From JAJZQZ01 sp963790415 (lineage in GTDB: Bacteria > Actinomycetota > Thermoleophilia > RBG-16-64-13): DNA of 64,000 nucleotides. The stretch spans positions 434,001-498,000 of the forward strand of contig CAWBOK010000009.1 of the NCBI GenBank assembly GCA_963790415.1. The letters are read 5' to 3'. The notes under the pieces were generated by a model. That model saw only the letters and a program-made list of their open reading frames with translations, was not told the origin of the DNA and searched no databases. Below are positions 63,287 to 64,000 of the stretch, one piece after another; position 1 is the stretch's first letter; each line of letters begins with the position of its first letter. Position numbers and translations under genes: made by a program.

Positions 63287-64000
63287 CTACAACACTCTGA
63301 TGGTCATGGGCTTACTCTTCGCGCACGAGAGACCGGCTACCAGCTCGATAGCGGCGAAGAAGCCGCGCTCCATCGTCGGATGCGTGATCAGCATCAGCTC
63401 GGCCTCGTCGCCGTGGCCTTTTTGGATCATGCTCTCGATGGACACGTCATGCTCCCCGAATATGGAGGCTATCTGGGCAAGAACGCCCGAGCGGTCCTCC
63501 ACCTTGAAACGGATGAAGAAGGCCGAGTGCATCTCCTCGTCGGGGCACGGGTCAAGAGCCTTGTAGCAGGTGCAATTCTGCAGGAACCCTACCGAATCCG
63601 TACCGGCGATGTTGACGATATCACTCACCACGGCCGTAGCGGTGGGGGGACCACCCGCTCCCGGACCGGTGAGCATGATCTCGTCGATGGTGTGACCCTT
63701 CAGATAGACGGCGTTGTACGAACCGTGTATCGAGGCGAGGGGATGGTTCTCGGGCACCAATGCCGGATGCACGCGCACGTTCACCCGGCCGTCTACCAGC
63801 CGTGCCGCACCGATCAGTTTGACGACGAAGCCGAACTGCTTCGCGTAGTCGACATCCTCGATGGAGACCTTCTCGATACCTTCATAGGTCACGTCGCTCA
63901 TGGTCACGCGCGACCGGTAGGCGAGCGACGCCAGTATCGCCATCTTGGCGGCTGCGTCGGCGCCGCCCACGTCGGCCGTCGGATCGGCTTCGGCGTAGCC
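63287..64000 (-). CDS. hom: Homoserine dehydrogenase, C-terminal part (5' end beyond window)
   Basis: The enzyme reduces aspartate semialdehyde to homoserine in the threonine/methionine pathway. The visible 237 residues start at GYAEADPTADV, a conserved catalytic-domain segment, followed by DAAAKMAILASLAYR, the substrate region (SVGFLQ), and a C-terminal ACT domain (about the last 90 residues, HSAFFIRFKVEDRSGVLAQIASIFGEHDVSIESMIQKG) that typically mediates threonine feedback. The stop lies 14 bases before sppA, so hom may head or belong to the long leftward operon. Confidence 0.96.
   Translation of the reverse strand, partial: GYAEADPTADVGGADAAAKMAILASLAYRSRVTMSDVTYEGIEKVSIEDVDYAKQFGFVVKLIGAARLVDGRVNVRVHPALVPENHPLASIHGSYNAVYLKGHTIDEIMLTGPGAGGPPTATAVVSDIVNIAGTDSVGFLQNCTCYKALDPCPDEEMHSAFFIRFKVEDRSGVLAQIASIFGEHDVSIESMIQKGHGDEAELMLITHPTMERGFFAAIELVAGLSCAKSKPMTIRVL

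Overview
This is a gene-dense, high-GC bacterial chromosome segment. The gene set points to the Actinomycetota: a WhiA-type sporulation regulator homologue, a rapZ-whiA-gap-pgk-tpiA-secG block, a Rho factor with a long Pro/Ala-rich N-terminal extension, type 2 PyrF, and GroESL under a CIRCE operator. A cyclic 2,3-diphosphoglycerate pathway, a DUF1638 protein and a hexulose-phosphate synthase/RraA fusion suggest a deep-branching, probably anaerobic or thermophile-related lineage rather than a typical Streptomyces or Mycobacterium relative. This placement is inference only. No prophage, CRISPR array or rRNA was seen.

Layout. 1-12.7 kb (minus strand): peptide ABC transporter (oppA, oppB), secG, lower glycolysis (gap, pgk, tpiA, gpmI), whiA, rapZ, ogt, uvrC, fabI. 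12.9-19.8 kb: M42 aminopeptidase, 3-hydroxyacyl-CoA dehydrogenase, an acyl-CoA synthetase that has lost its catalytic core, a small HTH protein, hflX, a GNAT acetyltransferase, DUF1638 and OsmC. 19.9-26.6 kb: uvrA, a divergent beta-carbonic anhydrase, a two-component system and a secreted protein. 26.6-31.1 kb: a partner-switching signalling locus (STAS, HATPase, multi-PAS/GAF/PP2C phosphatase), heavily frameshifted, then tRNA-Ala(GGC). 31.2-38.8 kb: rsfS, guaA, a PfkB kinase, D,D-carboxypeptidase, a membrane protein, pyrF, HU and pyrE. 38.8-46.3 kb: tldE-tldD, a small membrane protein, a Roadblock protein, a methyltransferase, groL-groS and a membrane protein. 46.3-50.5 kb: a t6A tRNA-modification operon (tsaD, rimI, tsaB, tsaE) led by a family-4 uracil-DNA glycosylase, a 169-bp inverted-repeat element, FmdB and PspC proteins. 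50.7-54.3 kb (plus): DUF2520, YjbQ, Hps-RraA fusion, methyltransferase. 54.3-64 kb (minus): panC, DmpA-like peptidase, rho, glpX, 2-phosphoglycerate kinase, cyclic 2,3-diphosphoglycerate synthetase, a metallophosphoesterase, sppA and the C-terminal part of homoserine dehydrogenase.

How it fits together. Glycolysis/gluconeogenesis genes at both ends (gap-pgk-tpiA-gpmI and glpX) supply 2-phosphoglycerate. The 2-phosphoglycerate kinase and cDPG synthetase pair would turn it into 2,3-bisphosphoglycerate and then cyclic 2,3-diphosphoglycerate, a solute I know as a methanogen thermoprotectant. The only phosphoglycerate mutase seen is the cofactor-independent type, so 2,3-BPG is not needed by it. 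This is the most notable system in the window. Overlapping stop/start codons (GTGA/ATGA) recur and suggest long co-translated operons.

Caveat. At least a dozen conserved genes are interrupted by single-base shifts, most of them net +1 and explicable by one duplicated base. They most likely reflect sequence or consensus errors, but some sites share an in-frame CTT codon, and this is reported separately.
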